Below the pieces are notes generated by a model. The model saw only the letters and a program-made list of their open reading frames with translations, made no database searches and was not told where the DNA came from. 64,000 bases of DNA from Acheta domesticus (lineage: Eukaryota; Arthropoda; Insecta; Orthoptera; Gryllidae), in the NCBI GenBank assembly GCA_031308135.1, contig JAHLJT010009436.1, positions 215,239,420 through 215,303,419 of the forward strand, written 5' to 3'. Made by a program: the position numbers and the translations under genes. Positions 11,641 through 22,310 of this stretch are shown here, in pieces (positions within the stretch are counted from its first letter, which is position 1; the number at the start of each line of letters is the position of its first letter).

Positions 11641-12240
11641 GGCAAGCTATCCGGATATTGACAACTTGAAGTTGGAAGTGGGTTAAGACCTCGGAATTAT
11701 TTTCTTGTCGTAATAACCTTCGATATCTTTAATGGATGATAATATTTTTATTATATATGTATTATTTATGCATTTAGTTACAATGAAAAACATTTTATAT
11801 TTGATGTCATTCCCTTTCAAACGGGATTTCAAAGGGTTGTTTATATTACTGCAAATTAAATACTGCTCTCACATACGTGACTTTTTGTACCAATTAGAGA
11901 ATTATAATATATTCAGGTCATTAATTTTTGATGAGGTTTTATCCATCTGGAACTTGTTTCAGAAATATATATTTCAAAAACTGTATGTCATATGTTAAGT
12001 GTGCAGTTGTTAAAAATTGTCAAATAGATATCATTGATTTTTTTTAATTTCTAAAAATCTAAAATTATATTTACGAACCGTTGTAATATAAATAAAGGTC
12101 GCGTTCTAATGAAAGACAGAAAGGAATTAAAAGAAAACTAATGCTACACAGATTTCTTTGGTAAAACGGAACTCGCGTATATGTAAGACACTGAACTGCA
12201 CGTCCACTGAGAACTCGCCAGCGCTCCACTGCGGAGGCAA
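11641..12240. other. AT-rich non-coding stretch
   Basis: AT-rich. An 88-codon plus frame (11732-11998) is rich in Ile, Phe, Leu and Tyr, as AT-rich DNA gives, and shows no domain. Nothing recognised. Confidence 0.4.
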
Positions 12241-12680
12241 CCGGCATCTGCACGGTCTGTGAGCCTCCCTCGACCCCGTTGGGGCCTCAACGACGCGTCG
12301 CGACGCGGGCCGGCTTTCTTCGCGCCTCGGACGACTCTCCACGCCCTCCAATCCTCCTGTCCTCCCGCGTCCTCTCCTCGCCCCGTCCTGTCCCGTCCTC
12401 GCGCAGTCCTCGCCTCGGCCGCCACCGCCGCCGCCGTTCCGAATCTCCCTAATGGACTCTAAATGGCGCCGGCGCGTCTCGGGGACGAGGGTTGGAGAGG
12501 CGGGGTGGGGGAAGAGGATAGAGCGGTGTATGAAAACGGGTGGGGGGAGGCGAGGGGAAAGGAGAGTGGTGACCGAGTGTCGAAGAGCGACGCCACGGCG
12601 AGCCCCCTCTTTCTCCTGCGCGCCCCGCCCAGGCACCCGCTCCGTAATCCCGGAGGAACCCCTAATTAAAAACAGCCATT
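12241..12680. other. GC-rich island, C-rich then G-rich
   Basis: The left half (to about 12440) is C-rich on plus with CCTCGC runs and a CCGCCGCCG stretch. The right half is G-rich. The change of strand asymmetry inside one island is notable. The 169-aa minus frame spanning it is Arg/Gly/Pro-rich and unrecognised. Confidence 0.45.
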
Positions 12681-13230
12681 ATTGCTTCCTCTCGTCGCAG
12701 CATACGCCCGGGATTCTTCGCTGACGCGAACGCTCTTTGACCAATGCAAAGATTATTACCGGTGACGCCGCTATTTTGGATCCTTTCATGTAATTTTGAA
12801 AACTGATATCTTTTTCTACTGTATACTTCCATTACAGTAGCTAATATCTTCGACATTTTAATCAAATACCGCATTCAGCCACACTCGCTATCGGACTCGT
12901 GAAAGTCATCATCATTCCTGCAGGTGCACAAGGGCTTAATTACTTCCACATGCCTAGTATCTTAAAAACTACTTAATACGTGCATAGGCATCACCACAGA
13001 CTACACTGATCTTAGCTGCATGACAGGCACCACGATAATTACGATGATAATTATTACTCTCGTGATTATAAGTTTTATTATCAACATTGCCTAAATTTAA
13101 TAACAATATTTTCCAGATCAACTGCGCCTACGTATACCTTTACAACTCATTAGCACCCTTCGTTGCCAGTACCACCACCACCACCACTTCAACCTCAATC
13201 AACTCTTTCATCTCAATGGAACATCCGCCC
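12681..13230. other. AT-rich non-coding stretch
   Basis: AT-rich DNA ending in a short ACC triplet run near 13170-13185. Nothing else recognised. Confidence 0.4.
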
Positions 13231-13760
13231 AGGTGTGACCTGCAATGCCAAAGCCCTTCCACAACCCTCCCCCGTCTTCCCTTCTGCAGCCGCCTCCGTC
13301 GCCACTTCTCTCGAGAGCCGCGCCCGGGAGACTGCGACGAGAGTGCGGCTCGTTTCTCATCTGTCGCACCCCCCTCACCTCCCACGCCTCCGCCGGCGCC
13401 GCCCCCTGCCCCGTCCCTCGAAGGCCAGTGCTCTCGCGCGACGCTTTCGGGAGAAGTGTCTTGGAGGAGTTCTTAAAACGTTCGGATCGCAATTCTCTCG
13501 GAGAATCTGCTTTTGGCGACTGAATGTTTTATATTGGGTGTCGGCGGCGATCTCTGTGCTTTTTAACAGCGAATTCCTTTTTTAGACGCAGAATCGTCGG
13601 AAAAAGCTTTGACGAAATTTTGAGAGACGCTGTGCCGCGTCGCGCGAAAATTCGCTAGCTGGAATTGTGTTTAAGAAGCGGCGACGGCGGCGCAGAGGAA
13701 AATCACACGGCGCTGCAGGCGACGCCTCATAATTACAACACAGAGAGCATTTCCTGAATT
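13231..13760. other. GC-rich island
   Basis: C-rich, CpG-rich block. Frames of 129, 140 and 92 aa overlap on plus and others on minus. All are Pro/Ser/Arg-rich without a domain. No gene call. Confidence 0.4.
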
Positions 13761-14650
13761 AGGTTAATGAACATTAAAGCGGAGCTCCTCACGACGAGCT
13801 TGAAAATCGTTTTCTTAATCCAATAGAATACTGAAGCATATTTCGAGCGTTGCATACTTCTGTGCAGCAGCAAGGGCTAATACATTCTCATGCGATTTTT
13901 GTTTTTAGGGGAAGATTTCAGAAGATTTCAGGGGAAGATTTTTTTTCAACAATTATAATGCATAAAATGTCTTCCAATAAATAGAGAAGACATTTACTTC
14001 ATATATCAAATACTTCTTTAAATATTACTTCTGATATACTCGTAATAATTAATACTGATTGAGTTAATTTAGATAGAGTACATACGCAAGTACGAACGAT
14101 GGCAAAAGAGAAGAGAGGAAAGCTGTGAACTCACCATTAATGATAGAATATCCTCAGGCATTAAAGATTCAGTGATCAAATCAGCATCTTACCTGTAAAA
14201 AGATGAAAATTTATTAGAATGTTATTAATATGCCAATAATATACAATATAAATATCTTAAATATAACCGCGTCAAGAGACTGGAAAGACTATCACGTCAA
14301 ATAATATTATTCTACGAACAACCATTAATAAAAAATTCGAATGCCTGGAAATTCTTGTAAGAAACAAGAGGGCTAATGTTGTTCGATACCGGCTTGCCTG
14401 AACATTTCTTGGAGTGTCTGTGACCGAGGAAGGCAATAAATTTCAAAAATGAAAGTTTACAAGTCGTCGAGGAATGCAATAATATTTGTCCTCACGTGAG
14501 GCTTAAATAAACACACAAGCAGACAAACAAGTCCACACAGGTGTGTAACACAACGAGCCTTAAATAAGAATCGTAGCCATGAGGACACAATACTCCTTTC
14601 AAAACTCAGAACCGTTTCTTCTTCTTAAGCAACAAGCGCGGCGTATTTTA
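13761..14650. other. AT-rich non-coding stretch
   Basis: AT-rich. A short direct repeat, GGGGAAGATTTCAGAAGATTTC, with its partial copy occurs near 13910-13940. Nothing else recognised. Confidence 0.4.
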
Positions 14651-15720
14651 CCATCCGCCGTCGTCGGTGCACATTACTTCGACTACAGAAACACCCTCCA
14701 CGGATGAGTCCCGGTCGCGGGGCGCTCGCGGGCTGAGGGGGCGGGGCGGTAATAGGCTTACCTGCCAGGAGGAGGTCTTGTGGGTAAATATTTTAGTATC
14801 CCGGCCGGCGCGGCGCGGCGGGGAGGGGCGGCCAGGGCTTGGCGAGGGGAGTTGACTGGCCGTGAACCGGCGAACGCCCGACGGCCGACCGATGGGCGAC
14901 AACGCGGGCAGCTGCGGCGGGGACGGCCGGGGAGGGCCGCAGGGATGGGAGGCAGAAGAGACAGCGGGGCGGCGATGGCTATGGGAGTGGCGGGGTGGGA
15001 AGTGGGGCCGGAAGGATGGGAGGTGGAAGAAGCGGCGGGGGTGGCGATGGCTGAGAGGGCGGCGGGGTGGCGGTGGCTGCGTGGAGGAGACGGGAAGCGG
15101 GGGCGGAGGGATGGGAGGCGGAAGAGGCGGCGGGGGTGGCGATGGCTTTGAGAGCGGCGGGGCGGCGGGGCGGCGGGGCGGCGGGGCGGCGGGGCGGCGG
15201 GGCGGCGGGGCGGCGGGGCGGCGGGGCGGCGGGGCGGCGGGGCGGCGGGGCGGCGGGGCGGCGGGGCGGCGGGGCGGCGGGGCGGCGGGGCGGCGGGGCG
15301 GCGGGGCGGCGGGGCGGCGGGGCGGCGGGGCGGCGGGCGGCGGGGCAGCGGAGGCGGCCAGGAACAGCCGGGGACGGCCGGAGGCAGCTAGGACGGAGGG
15401 GACGGCGGGGATGGCCGAGGGCGGCGGACATGGGCGGGGGCGGGCTGCGGGAGCGGAGGGATGGGCGAAGGGAGAGGCGGTGGGCGTGGCGCGGGCGGAG
15501 GCGGCCTGCTGTGAGCGACCGATCGCCGGGCGGCAGAAAGGTGGACAATGCCGTAGACGTCGGCGAAGGCGGGAGCGATAGAAAAGAGACAGTGCGAAAA
15601 TATGGACGCTACTTCCCGGAGCCACTCGACACGTCTGTCAAGAGGGTTCTGGCTTCGGCCATGGCCTTTCCCTTCAAGCAAGCTTTATTGTTTCAGGACG
15701 TGCCTCATGACGAGGGCTTA
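14651..15720. other. Large GC-rich island containing the 8-bp array
   Basis: About 1 kb of G-rich, CpG-rich DNA, the most G-biased island in the window. The flanks of the perfect array contain degenerate GGCGG and GGATGGGAGG motifs, as if the array grew from a larger degenerate repeat. Frames of 325 aa (minus) and 239 and 221 aa (plus) are artefacts of the array and its flanks. Confidence 0.6.
15155..15345. repeat. Perfect 8-bp tandem array, CGGCGGGG
   Basis: About 24 head-to-tail copies of CGGCGGGG with essentially no substitutions. One unit near the end (15331-15337) lacks a G. Eight is not a multiple of three and the unit has no stop on either strand, so all frames stay open and give an eight-residue cycle (Arg-Arg-Gly-Gly-Gly-Ala-Ala-Gly on plus; Pro/Ala/Arg on minus). 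Each pair of units supplies GGGG blocks, so G-quadruplex or R-loop formation is plausible. Such arrays are often length-polymorphic and can be misassembled. Confidence 0.97.
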
Positions 15721-16200
15721 CGGGTTACTTGACGTTCTGAGTCTGCCTTGAACTAACCTGCATGTTAAAAAAAAAAGAAATTAATAGACAAAAAATTAAC
15801 TAGTCGCTAAAAATTTATACAGCACTAATTTAACTGTATGATGGACGTTACATTTTCTCAGAAAATCAAAAATGTTTCCAGAATTAAACAAAGGATTATA
15901 CTTAAAGACTAAAGCCAGTTCAACATGAGAAATTTCCACAATATAATTTTAATTTTGATACAGATTTTCTGATCCTTTAACCTTTGACACCAAACTGAAA
16001 TTTGTTACTTATACTTGTTAAAAATACGCCCGCATTTTTTTTACCTTAGTTATGTTTCTCTCTCTAACTCGATACGTTATCGTTTCGAGGAAGTTTTTAA
16101 TTACTCTTCACCACTGTTTTCAACAAGAATATTAGTGCTTCAAGTATGATTTTTTTAATTTCATAACATTGTTGTGGATGCAGTACTGTTTTTGTGAATT
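15721..16200. other. AT-rich non-coding stretch
   Basis: AT-rich DNA with A and T runs. Nothing recognised. Confidence 0.4.
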
Positions 16201-16800
16201 AATCCACGAACCTCTAGGGGACAGAGCTCTCTCTGCGTGGACTTCCCACCAAAGACCATTCCCCTCCTGGTGGTCAAGAGGAGACTGGAAGACTTCTAGG
16301 CCGTACGAGGAACCAACAAGCTACTCGACCTAAGCGCCTTACGCGCTTACCCTAAGGAGTCGGTTCGCGTATTCACGGAGTCGCCTCTCTTCGATCCATT
16401 TGGCAATGGGAGGGGACATATGAGCGAAGAACGAGTCCCGAGTTCCCACCACCCCCTGTCTGCGGCGACACCCACAGGTCTTTCGAGGCTTCGAAGAAGG
16501 TACCTGATCCGATCAAGTGGACGAGCTTTTTCTCTTCATCTTCTTCTGGCTTTCTCGCAAATAAACACAGCCGGATTACACGAGCAAGGGATGGCACGAC
16601 AAAGTCCCATTTCGTATGCATAGTGCGCCGTGCATTCATGCATAATGCGGGAAAGTTTCTCGTGGAATCGGAAGGTGGAGAGCTGTGCTCCTTCGGTTCG
16701 CGAAAGAAAGAAATACACCTGCAACAGAATCCTTCTCCGAAGCAAAGCACGCTCAGCATTCGTAACGACAAATATTTTATTGAACAGCGGGTACACTAAC
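16201..16800. other. Mid-GC unique-looking segment
   Basis: GC content is intermediate and sharply different from the AT-rich flanks. Self-complementary short motifs occur (GCGCCTTACGCGC, TTCGAGGCTTCGAAG). It could be an old dispersed repeat, but no tRNA-like boxes or terminal repeats are seen. Minus frame of 132 aa (16373-16771) has no recognised domain. Confidence 0.35.
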
Positions 16801-17220
16801 GAGGGTAAACAATGGCAAGATTCGAGTATCAGATAAAAATAGCAGTTTCAAATATGTTTCAATTTAATATAATAAATAAATAGTGTAACATGATACAATA
16901 TAAAAATATGAAATTATGTTTTATATGAAGTAACTAATAGCAAAATGATACTGCCCCCGATTTTCATGGTTCTAGTTACCAGCAACAATATGATTAACTA
17001 TCTTTGAGTTGAACACTTCATATGAATTATATTTAACTTTAGACACGGATTAACATTTTTGCGAAATTGCGAAGTTCTAAGTTTCATGAGTGCATGCAGA
17101 CAGGTGTATTAAACGTATTTCAATGAACATAGAAGTAATTGGATAATCGTGAATCATGTACCCATCATTGACATCTCACAAACTGAGCGCAAAAGACGCA
17201 CCATTTTTATAGTTAAAAAA
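16801..17220. other. AT-rich non-coding stretch
   Basis: AT-rich, nothing recognised. Confidence 0.4.
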
Positions 17221-17700
17221 AAGGTGCCTGTGAGACAATAATGTTGACCGTCCACAGCGCATTCTCGAGGCAGCGATCTTCCTCTTCGCATCATCCGTCC
17301 ACTCCGCCGCCACGCCCACCTCTCGGCCTCGGCTTCCGGCCCTCGGCCGCGTGGCGGAGTGGGCTCTTCGGGTGCGCGCAGCAGCGGCGCCGTCCGCGGC
17401 GAGCAGCGTGGGCCGGGGAGACCGAGTGGGCAGCGGAGCCGGGGGCGGGGCGAGGCATCGAGCGGGGACAAGCCCGGGCATAAAGCGATTTGTCCGTACT
17501 CGACCCGCGACGACGAGTGGCGGCGGCGGCGGCGGCGAGCGCGGACTCTCCGCGCCCATCCCCTCTCCCCACCCACCCCCCAGCTCCAGCTACCCCCCTC
17601 GTCACCGCCCCCGCACGGCCTACACTCCGCCCACCGAGAAGGGTAATTGTGTTTGTGCGGCTTGTTTGTGAAGAGGGCGGCTGACGGTGGGGATTACGGT
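17221..17700. other. GC-rich island
   Basis: CpG-rich, with a CGG triplet stretch near 17519-17536 and C-rich tail. Overlapping Arg/Pro/Ser-rich frames on both strands (up to 140 aa) carry no domain. Confidence 0.45.
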
Positions 17701-17979
17701 CGACGAAAAAAAGCCAAGAAAATGAGCAAGGATATAAAATTCAAATAGCAAACCCTTGTAATTCAGTTTGGCAAAAGTAAAAAAAAAAGAAAGAAAGAGA
17801 GAGAAGGGTTGTGAGTAGTATTAAGGCTCGCCTGCTCCGCGTCCATCTCGCTCTTTCCTTCACTCCCTTCCTCTCCGCCTTAACCCATTGATTGTTCTTC
17901 TCGAGCGGACTAAACAACCTTGCCCTTTCCCGGCCGACCCCAGCTCTCCACCGCCTCCGCCTCCTGCTCCTTCCCGCTT

Positions 17980-18125
17980 CCATTTGATTTTCTCGTATTT
18001 CCATCCCTTCGCCCCGGCCTTTTCATTATAAAGTTGAACGGGCAGGAATAGAAGACGAATTTATGAGCGAAGGGGTGTCCTTTATTCCGCGATGGGCTAA
18101 TTTATTAGGCACAGACGGCGCGCGC
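17980..18125. promoter_or_regulatory. Candidate regulatory patch with homeodomain-like cores
   Basis: Within about 140 bases are TTCATTATAAAG, GAATTTATGAGCG, CTTTATTCC and GGCTAATTTATTAGGC. TTTATG/TTTATT and TAATTTATTA resemble Hox/Cdx and paired-type homeodomain sites. The patch adjoins a GC-rich island with GC boxes. This is pattern recognition only; conservation in related species would decide it. Confidence 0.3.
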
Positions 18126-18370
18126 CGTTCCCTGCTCGACGCAGTGCCACCCCGCCCCCGCCCCGCCCCCGCCCCGCCCCCGCTCCATCACCGTCGCCGC
18201 CGCCTTTTCTAAAGCCCGAGCGCGCTACCTGCGGTCGGGGCGCCGCCGCGCCGCTCCCTGGGTCGGTGGGTCGCTCAGAGATATCGATTCTCGAACTGGG
18301 ACGGAGAGCCGGGCCGCCCCGACGCGCACCGGTTGCGGCGGAGGCGGCGGTCGCCGAGGAGATTAGGTCG
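18111..18370. other. GC-rich island with clustered GC boxes
   Basis: CpG-rich block. At 18149-18183 the sequence CCGCCCCCGCCCCG repeats about three times in an 11-bp rhythm, giving several Sp1/KLF-type GC boxes in a row. This would fit a CpG-island promoter or enhancer, but no transcript or initiation motif is visible nearby. Confidence 0.5.
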
Positions 18371-18830
18371 CTGCTTAAGTGACGGGTCTACTTATAGGCG
18401 GTATTATATTGATAGAGAAAACTTCGGCGGTTGTGGAAGTTTTAATAGTGAGAATTAAAACGATAGTGGGCGTCAGCATCGTAGATGGTATTAGAAATAT
18501 TAGTGTGATGGCGCTGGTGGAAAGGGGGATAGTAGTAATGGAGTTGGTAGCATACTGTGATGACAGCGTTGGTGATGGGTAGTGGTGATGGCGTTTGTTA
18601 TCACCAACGCCACTCAGCGAGGGATATTGGTGAAGGCATAGTTGATAGAGGGATGGTGGTAATGGGGTTCAGTGGTGATGGAATTAGTGGTTGCGCGAGC
18701 TGAGGTGGAGGTGACTGTAACAGCAGAAGGTATAGTTGAGTTGATGAATACGGTCGAAATACAATAGGACTATGGTGGACACGACTACATTTAATGGCGA
18801 CAATCTGTGCCACAAGTCTGTCCAAGAAGT
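18371..18830. other. GTGATGG-rich simple sequence
   Basis: Degenerate GGTGATGG / GGTAATGG motifs on plus through about 18400-18720. It contains the inverted repeat GCGTTGGTGA (18566-18575) with TCACCAACGC (18601-18610), which is 10 perfect base pairs around a 25-nt loop. No gene; the 67-codon frame is repeat-derived. Confidence 0.55.
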
Positions 18831-18935
18831 AAGAGTTCGCGGAGGGGGGGCAGCAGAGAGATACTGTTCACAGAGTGTTTATTCCATCTCCTGACGAAAT
18901 TTGTTGTCTCTGGAGGTTGAAGACAGATAGAACTC

Positions 18936-18969
18936 GATGATACGCCCTCTGAGATGATACGCCCTCTGA
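18936..18969. repeat. 17-bp perfect tandem duplication
   Basis: GATGATACGCCCTCTGA occurs twice head to tail (18936-18952, 18953-18969). Exact identity suggests a recent slippage event. Confidence 0.95.
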
Positions 18970-20030
18970 AAGGGAGACTTATGCGTGATAACATTTGAAG
19001 TGGATGAGTACAGTCTCATTAGGCGAGCAGAAAATTGTTCAAAAAGCGCAACAAACATCATATAGAAAATAAGTAAAATATCCTTAAAATCCTTCTTTTT
19101 CTATGGTTACGTATGTTCCTATAACATTACGTCTAGAGGCAAAATGTTAACTTCATGGTATTGCCTAATTGTCTACTCTATAATTTAGATCACTATATTT
19201 GCTAAATCCACGTTATTTGAATATCTCAAACACACTGGTTTACAATACATTGAATACAGATACCCGATGATATCACATTCGAATATTTGATTGGAAGCAG
19301 ATAGTCGCAGCAGGCAGAACCTGCCGTCCATCGGAAGCAGAGTGGGCGCCCGGCAGTTAACTCAAAGCATCGGTCGCGCTGGCAGCTCTCGGGTTTCTGC
19401 GGTCGATGGGGCTCGATATGACGACCGCAGAGCACGCGACGTGGCAGATCTCCACGTACCATCGACGCAGCAAGCTCTGGACCCGCAGCGCATTTGCAGG
19501 CCACGCGAGCCAATGACCGGTGATGTGACTAAATTGATGTGGCGTCTTTGGGAGTTATAATACAGCAATGGAGGAAGCTTTACCATAACAAAATTATAAA
19601 AATTTTCAAGAACAACGTGAGCTGTAATGATAATGAATTATATTCTTGTAAAAGTGTATTCGTTATTCTTGTAAAGTTCTAGACAAAGTTGCAGGCGTGT
19701 CATCTCAGATTGAGATGACGTCCAACACCATGTAAAGAAAAATAACAATTGACATAATTAATAGAATTGCAAATATTCATTGAAGTTTTCCTCAAAGTCC
19801 GTCTCATCCCATTCCAAGTGAAGTACTATAACAAATTCAAAATGGTTGAATCGGATTTACAACATCAAAGGCAATTGAAATGCGAGGGGTCAGTTTCCTC
19901 CCACATGCTTCATTCGTAAAATGAAGTGACGTTAACAGCAAATAAAAATATTGCAGTTAAAAATATAGGATTATTTAGTTAGATACGTCAATAAGCCAAC
20001 ATTTTCAAAGAAAACGCCAAACATGAAACA
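18970..20030. other. Non-coding stretch, AT-rich with a mid-GC centre
   Basis: AT-rich except 19290-19520, which is about 50-60 percent GC. An 89-aa plus frame (19291-19560) and a 95-aa minus frame cross that centre without recognised domains. It could be an old repeat or a divergent exon; no evidence favours either. Confidence 0.35.
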
Positions 20031-20498
20031 ATAGTCATTTCATGGTTTCAAATTCTATTTCGTCCGGAAGCCACCATCGCATAAACAGATACCCGCACTC
20101 TCCCGCATCGCTCGGAAACCTCCTACAAAGAAGCGTCCGCGACGAGCACACAGCTTCAAAAAAGAAACAAGAGCGAGAGGCGGCGGCGTCGTAAAATGCA
20201 GTGAAGGAACGCGCAAACCAAATCAGCGCGAAGTCGAGCGAAGCCACTCAGCACACAGCAACGACTAGCCGGGGGCACGGGTTCGTTTGCTCCGGCGCGG
20301 CGGGCTCGGCGCGGCGATGCGCGGAGGCGGCGGAAAGGAAGAGAAGAGATGGAAAGCGAAGCGCGGTGCGGCGGCGTGCGGGGGAGTCGATCCGCGGCCC
20401 GCCAGGCGTAGCGCCTGGCGCTCCAATCTGCCGCGCCGCGCGTGCCCCGCGTGGGAAGAGCTGACGCCGCGCCATACCTCCAAGAGGGTGCTCAGGCA
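20031..20498. other. GC-rich island
   Basis: CpG-rich block with short inverted GC motifs (for example GGCGTAGCGCC near 20404). Frames are Arg/Ala/Pro-rich on both strands. No gene recognised. Confidence 0.4.
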
Positions 20499-20950
20499 GC
20501 GGGAGGAATCTGCAGCTGCAAGAGCCCTGCACTAGTTCTTCCTCTCGTTCTTCTTCCGTATCTTCCTTTTTCTCTTTCTTTATTTGTCTTGTTTTATTTG
20601 TACTTCCTCACCTTATACTCATTCCAACACAAAATCATCATCATCATCATCATAATCATCCTCTTCTGCTTCTTCTTGTTCATTTCGTTCTTAACGTTTT
20701 CTCTAGTCTCTTGTTTGCGGGAGGAAACTGGAGCTGCAGAAGCCCTGCACTAGTTCTTCCTCTCGTTCTTCTTCCGTTTTCTCCTTGTTTGTTTTGTTTT
20801 TCTTGTACTTTCCCATCTTATACTCATTCCAACACCAAATCTTCCTTTTCTTCTTCATCTCGTTCTTAACGTTTGCCCGACTCTCTTGTTCTACTTTTAT
20901 TTCTCCATCTTATGCTTGTTCCTCATCCAAATCGTTTTTTTTCTTCTTTT
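20499..20950. repeat. Pyrimidine-rich tandem duplication, 218-bp period
   Basis: GCGGGAGGAA at 20499 and 20717, and GCACTAGTTCTTCCTCTCGT at 20529 and 20747, fix an exact 218-bp offset. Copy 1 is about 20499-20716 and copy 2 about 20717-20900, with internal deletions. A TCA triplet run (20636-20662) lies in copy 1 only. The sequence is CTTCTT-rich on plus, which accounts for the Phe/Leu/Ser frames (103 and 124 aa) that otherwise mimic membrane segments. Confidence 0.9.
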
Positions 20951-21290
20951 TTTTTTCTTACTCATCGTTTTGCCTCCAGGATTTCCTCATTGTTCTGTTT
21001 CATAAATTAACAAATAGTTTCTTGTATTCGATTTCAGGAGTTCACAAGTCAATTTCTTTCCAGTCACGAATTATTCACATAATCACCATTACGACATCAT
21101 CACCTTCTATCATCACATGTTTCAATTACAATAGAATATCGGAAATAAAACTAGTTTGACCGTGAAATTTGAGACGTCAATTTGTACTATCGTTTGTCTT
21201 TCACTTCCAATTTCACTGCCAGTGACTAGAATTTCAATAGGATCCTCCGGGTCCCAGGGCTCTGCTCTATCTCAGGAAGCTTCCGAAAGG
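20951..21290. other. Pyrimidine-rich to AT-rich non-coding stretch
   Basis: T-rich tract followed by AT-rich DNA. Nothing recognised. Confidence 0.4.
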
Positions 21291-21510
21291 AGAGGTCAGG
21301 TTCGGGAGAGCGGTGGCGCGGGGAGGGCCTGCCGCAGACTGCCGGGACGACCGCAGTGATGCACCGCAACAGCCCGCAACGGCAGCGCAGCGAATCTCCA
21401 ACGACACATCGAAGTCGCCCCGCCCCCCCGCCTCTCCTGCATTTGCCATAGCTTCTACCCTAGCCACCGCCACCATCACTACCATTACCACCATAGTCCC
21501 CTTCCCTCCG
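21291..21510. other. GC-rich island with ACC triplets
   Basis: CpG-rich patch ending in an interrupted CACCATCACTACC run. No gene recognised. Confidence 0.4.
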
Positions 21511-21527
21511 CTTGCATTTGCCTCAGC

Positions 21528-21718
21528 TATTTTTTTTATTTTTAAGAACGCTTTGTAACTGTTTGGTCACATAGCGACCACTGTGATTTTTAACACTGGG
21601 CTAGCCCATAAGGGCAACACACACAATCCATGCCCGAGACGGGATTCGAACTCGCGACCCTTCGAGCAGAGACAGCTACGGCCCTTCACCTTTAGCGATC
21701 CCGGGTATCCAGGCCGGC
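21528..21718 (-). mobile_element. tRNA-derived SINE (SINE-C), with 9-bp target-site duplication
   Basis: TGCCTCAGC flanks the element on both sides (21519-21527 and 21719-21727), defining a 191-bp insertion. On minus, a clear RNA polymerase III B box GAGTTCGAATCCC (complement of 21641-21653) lies downstream of a GGGCCGTAGCTG segment that could be the tRNA 5' end and a degenerate A box. The body contains GGATTGTGTGTGTTGCCCTT and ends in an A-rich tail (complement of about 21528-21545). Head, body, tail and duplication together identify a retroposed SINE. It is unrelated in body sequence to SINE-A and SINE-B here. The family name is unknown to me. Confidence 0.9.
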
Positions 21719-21727
21719 TGCCTCAGC

Positions 21728-22310
21728 CTTTGTACTAGACCCCGCCTACCGCCACCATCACCACCTGCCCCTACCCCGACTGTCACCATCACCGTCACTG
21801 CCACCTTCAGCGCCACCATCGCAGCCACTTGCCGCCGCCGCCGCCGCCATCGCTGCACGTCCGCCGCGCGCCCTAAGCGGGCTAATTGCGCCATTTCCGG
21901 ATCCCGGCTCTCCGCACTCGCCGCTGCGACAGTCCCCGTCCCCACCCCGCCACCAACTTCCAGCCTCCTCGCACAGCGCCGGGGTTCGCAACCAGAGCAC
22001 GTCAGCAGACGAATCGTCCCCGGAGGCGGAACCGCCACCGCCGCCGTTGCTTCCGGTAGGACTGCCAACTTGCGCGAGCGGGCGCGCGCGCAGCAAAACC
22101 GCAGACGTGCAGCGGAATTTTGACTGCGCTGTTGGAGAGTTTCCGTGCTCCGCCGGTGGAAGTGAAGATGCTCGCCCGCGCGTGGCTTACGCCCCCGCGC
22201 GAAGTCGGGGATTGAAGCCGCAGAAACTAGCAGCACAAGCCACTAATAGAAGTGCCGCGAATTACAGGCTATGCAAGGGGAAATTTGTTCAGTAATCCGC
22301 GGCACTGGAG
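21728..22310. other. GC-rich island ending in a palindromic hairpin
   Basis: CpG-rich, with a GCC triplet run at about 21832-21850 and interrupted CCACCATCACC motifs at the left. The 186-aa minus frame (21676-22236) crosses the SINE boundary, which argues against its being a gene. An inverted repeat occupies 22251-22306. Confidence 0.5.
22251..22306. repeat. 15-bp inverted repeat, 26-nt loop
   Basis: AGTGCCGCGAATTAC (22251-22265) pairs with GTAATCCGCGGCACT (22292-22306) at 14 of 15 positions. The arms combine a GC-rich outer part with an inner ATTAC/GTAAT, so it could be a two-fold symmetric protein-binding site or a short RNA hairpin. It lies on the exact edge of a GC-rich island. Confidence 0.85.

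Noticed and set aside
14648..15625. 325-aa minus frame and 239-aa plus frame
   Set aside because: Produced by the CGGCGGGG array, which leaves every frame open.
20442..21159. Hydrophobic Phe/Leu-rich plus frames resembling membrane proteins
   Set aside because: CTT/TTC-rich tandem duplication gives Phe, Leu and Ser runs; the two copies use the same frame only in part.
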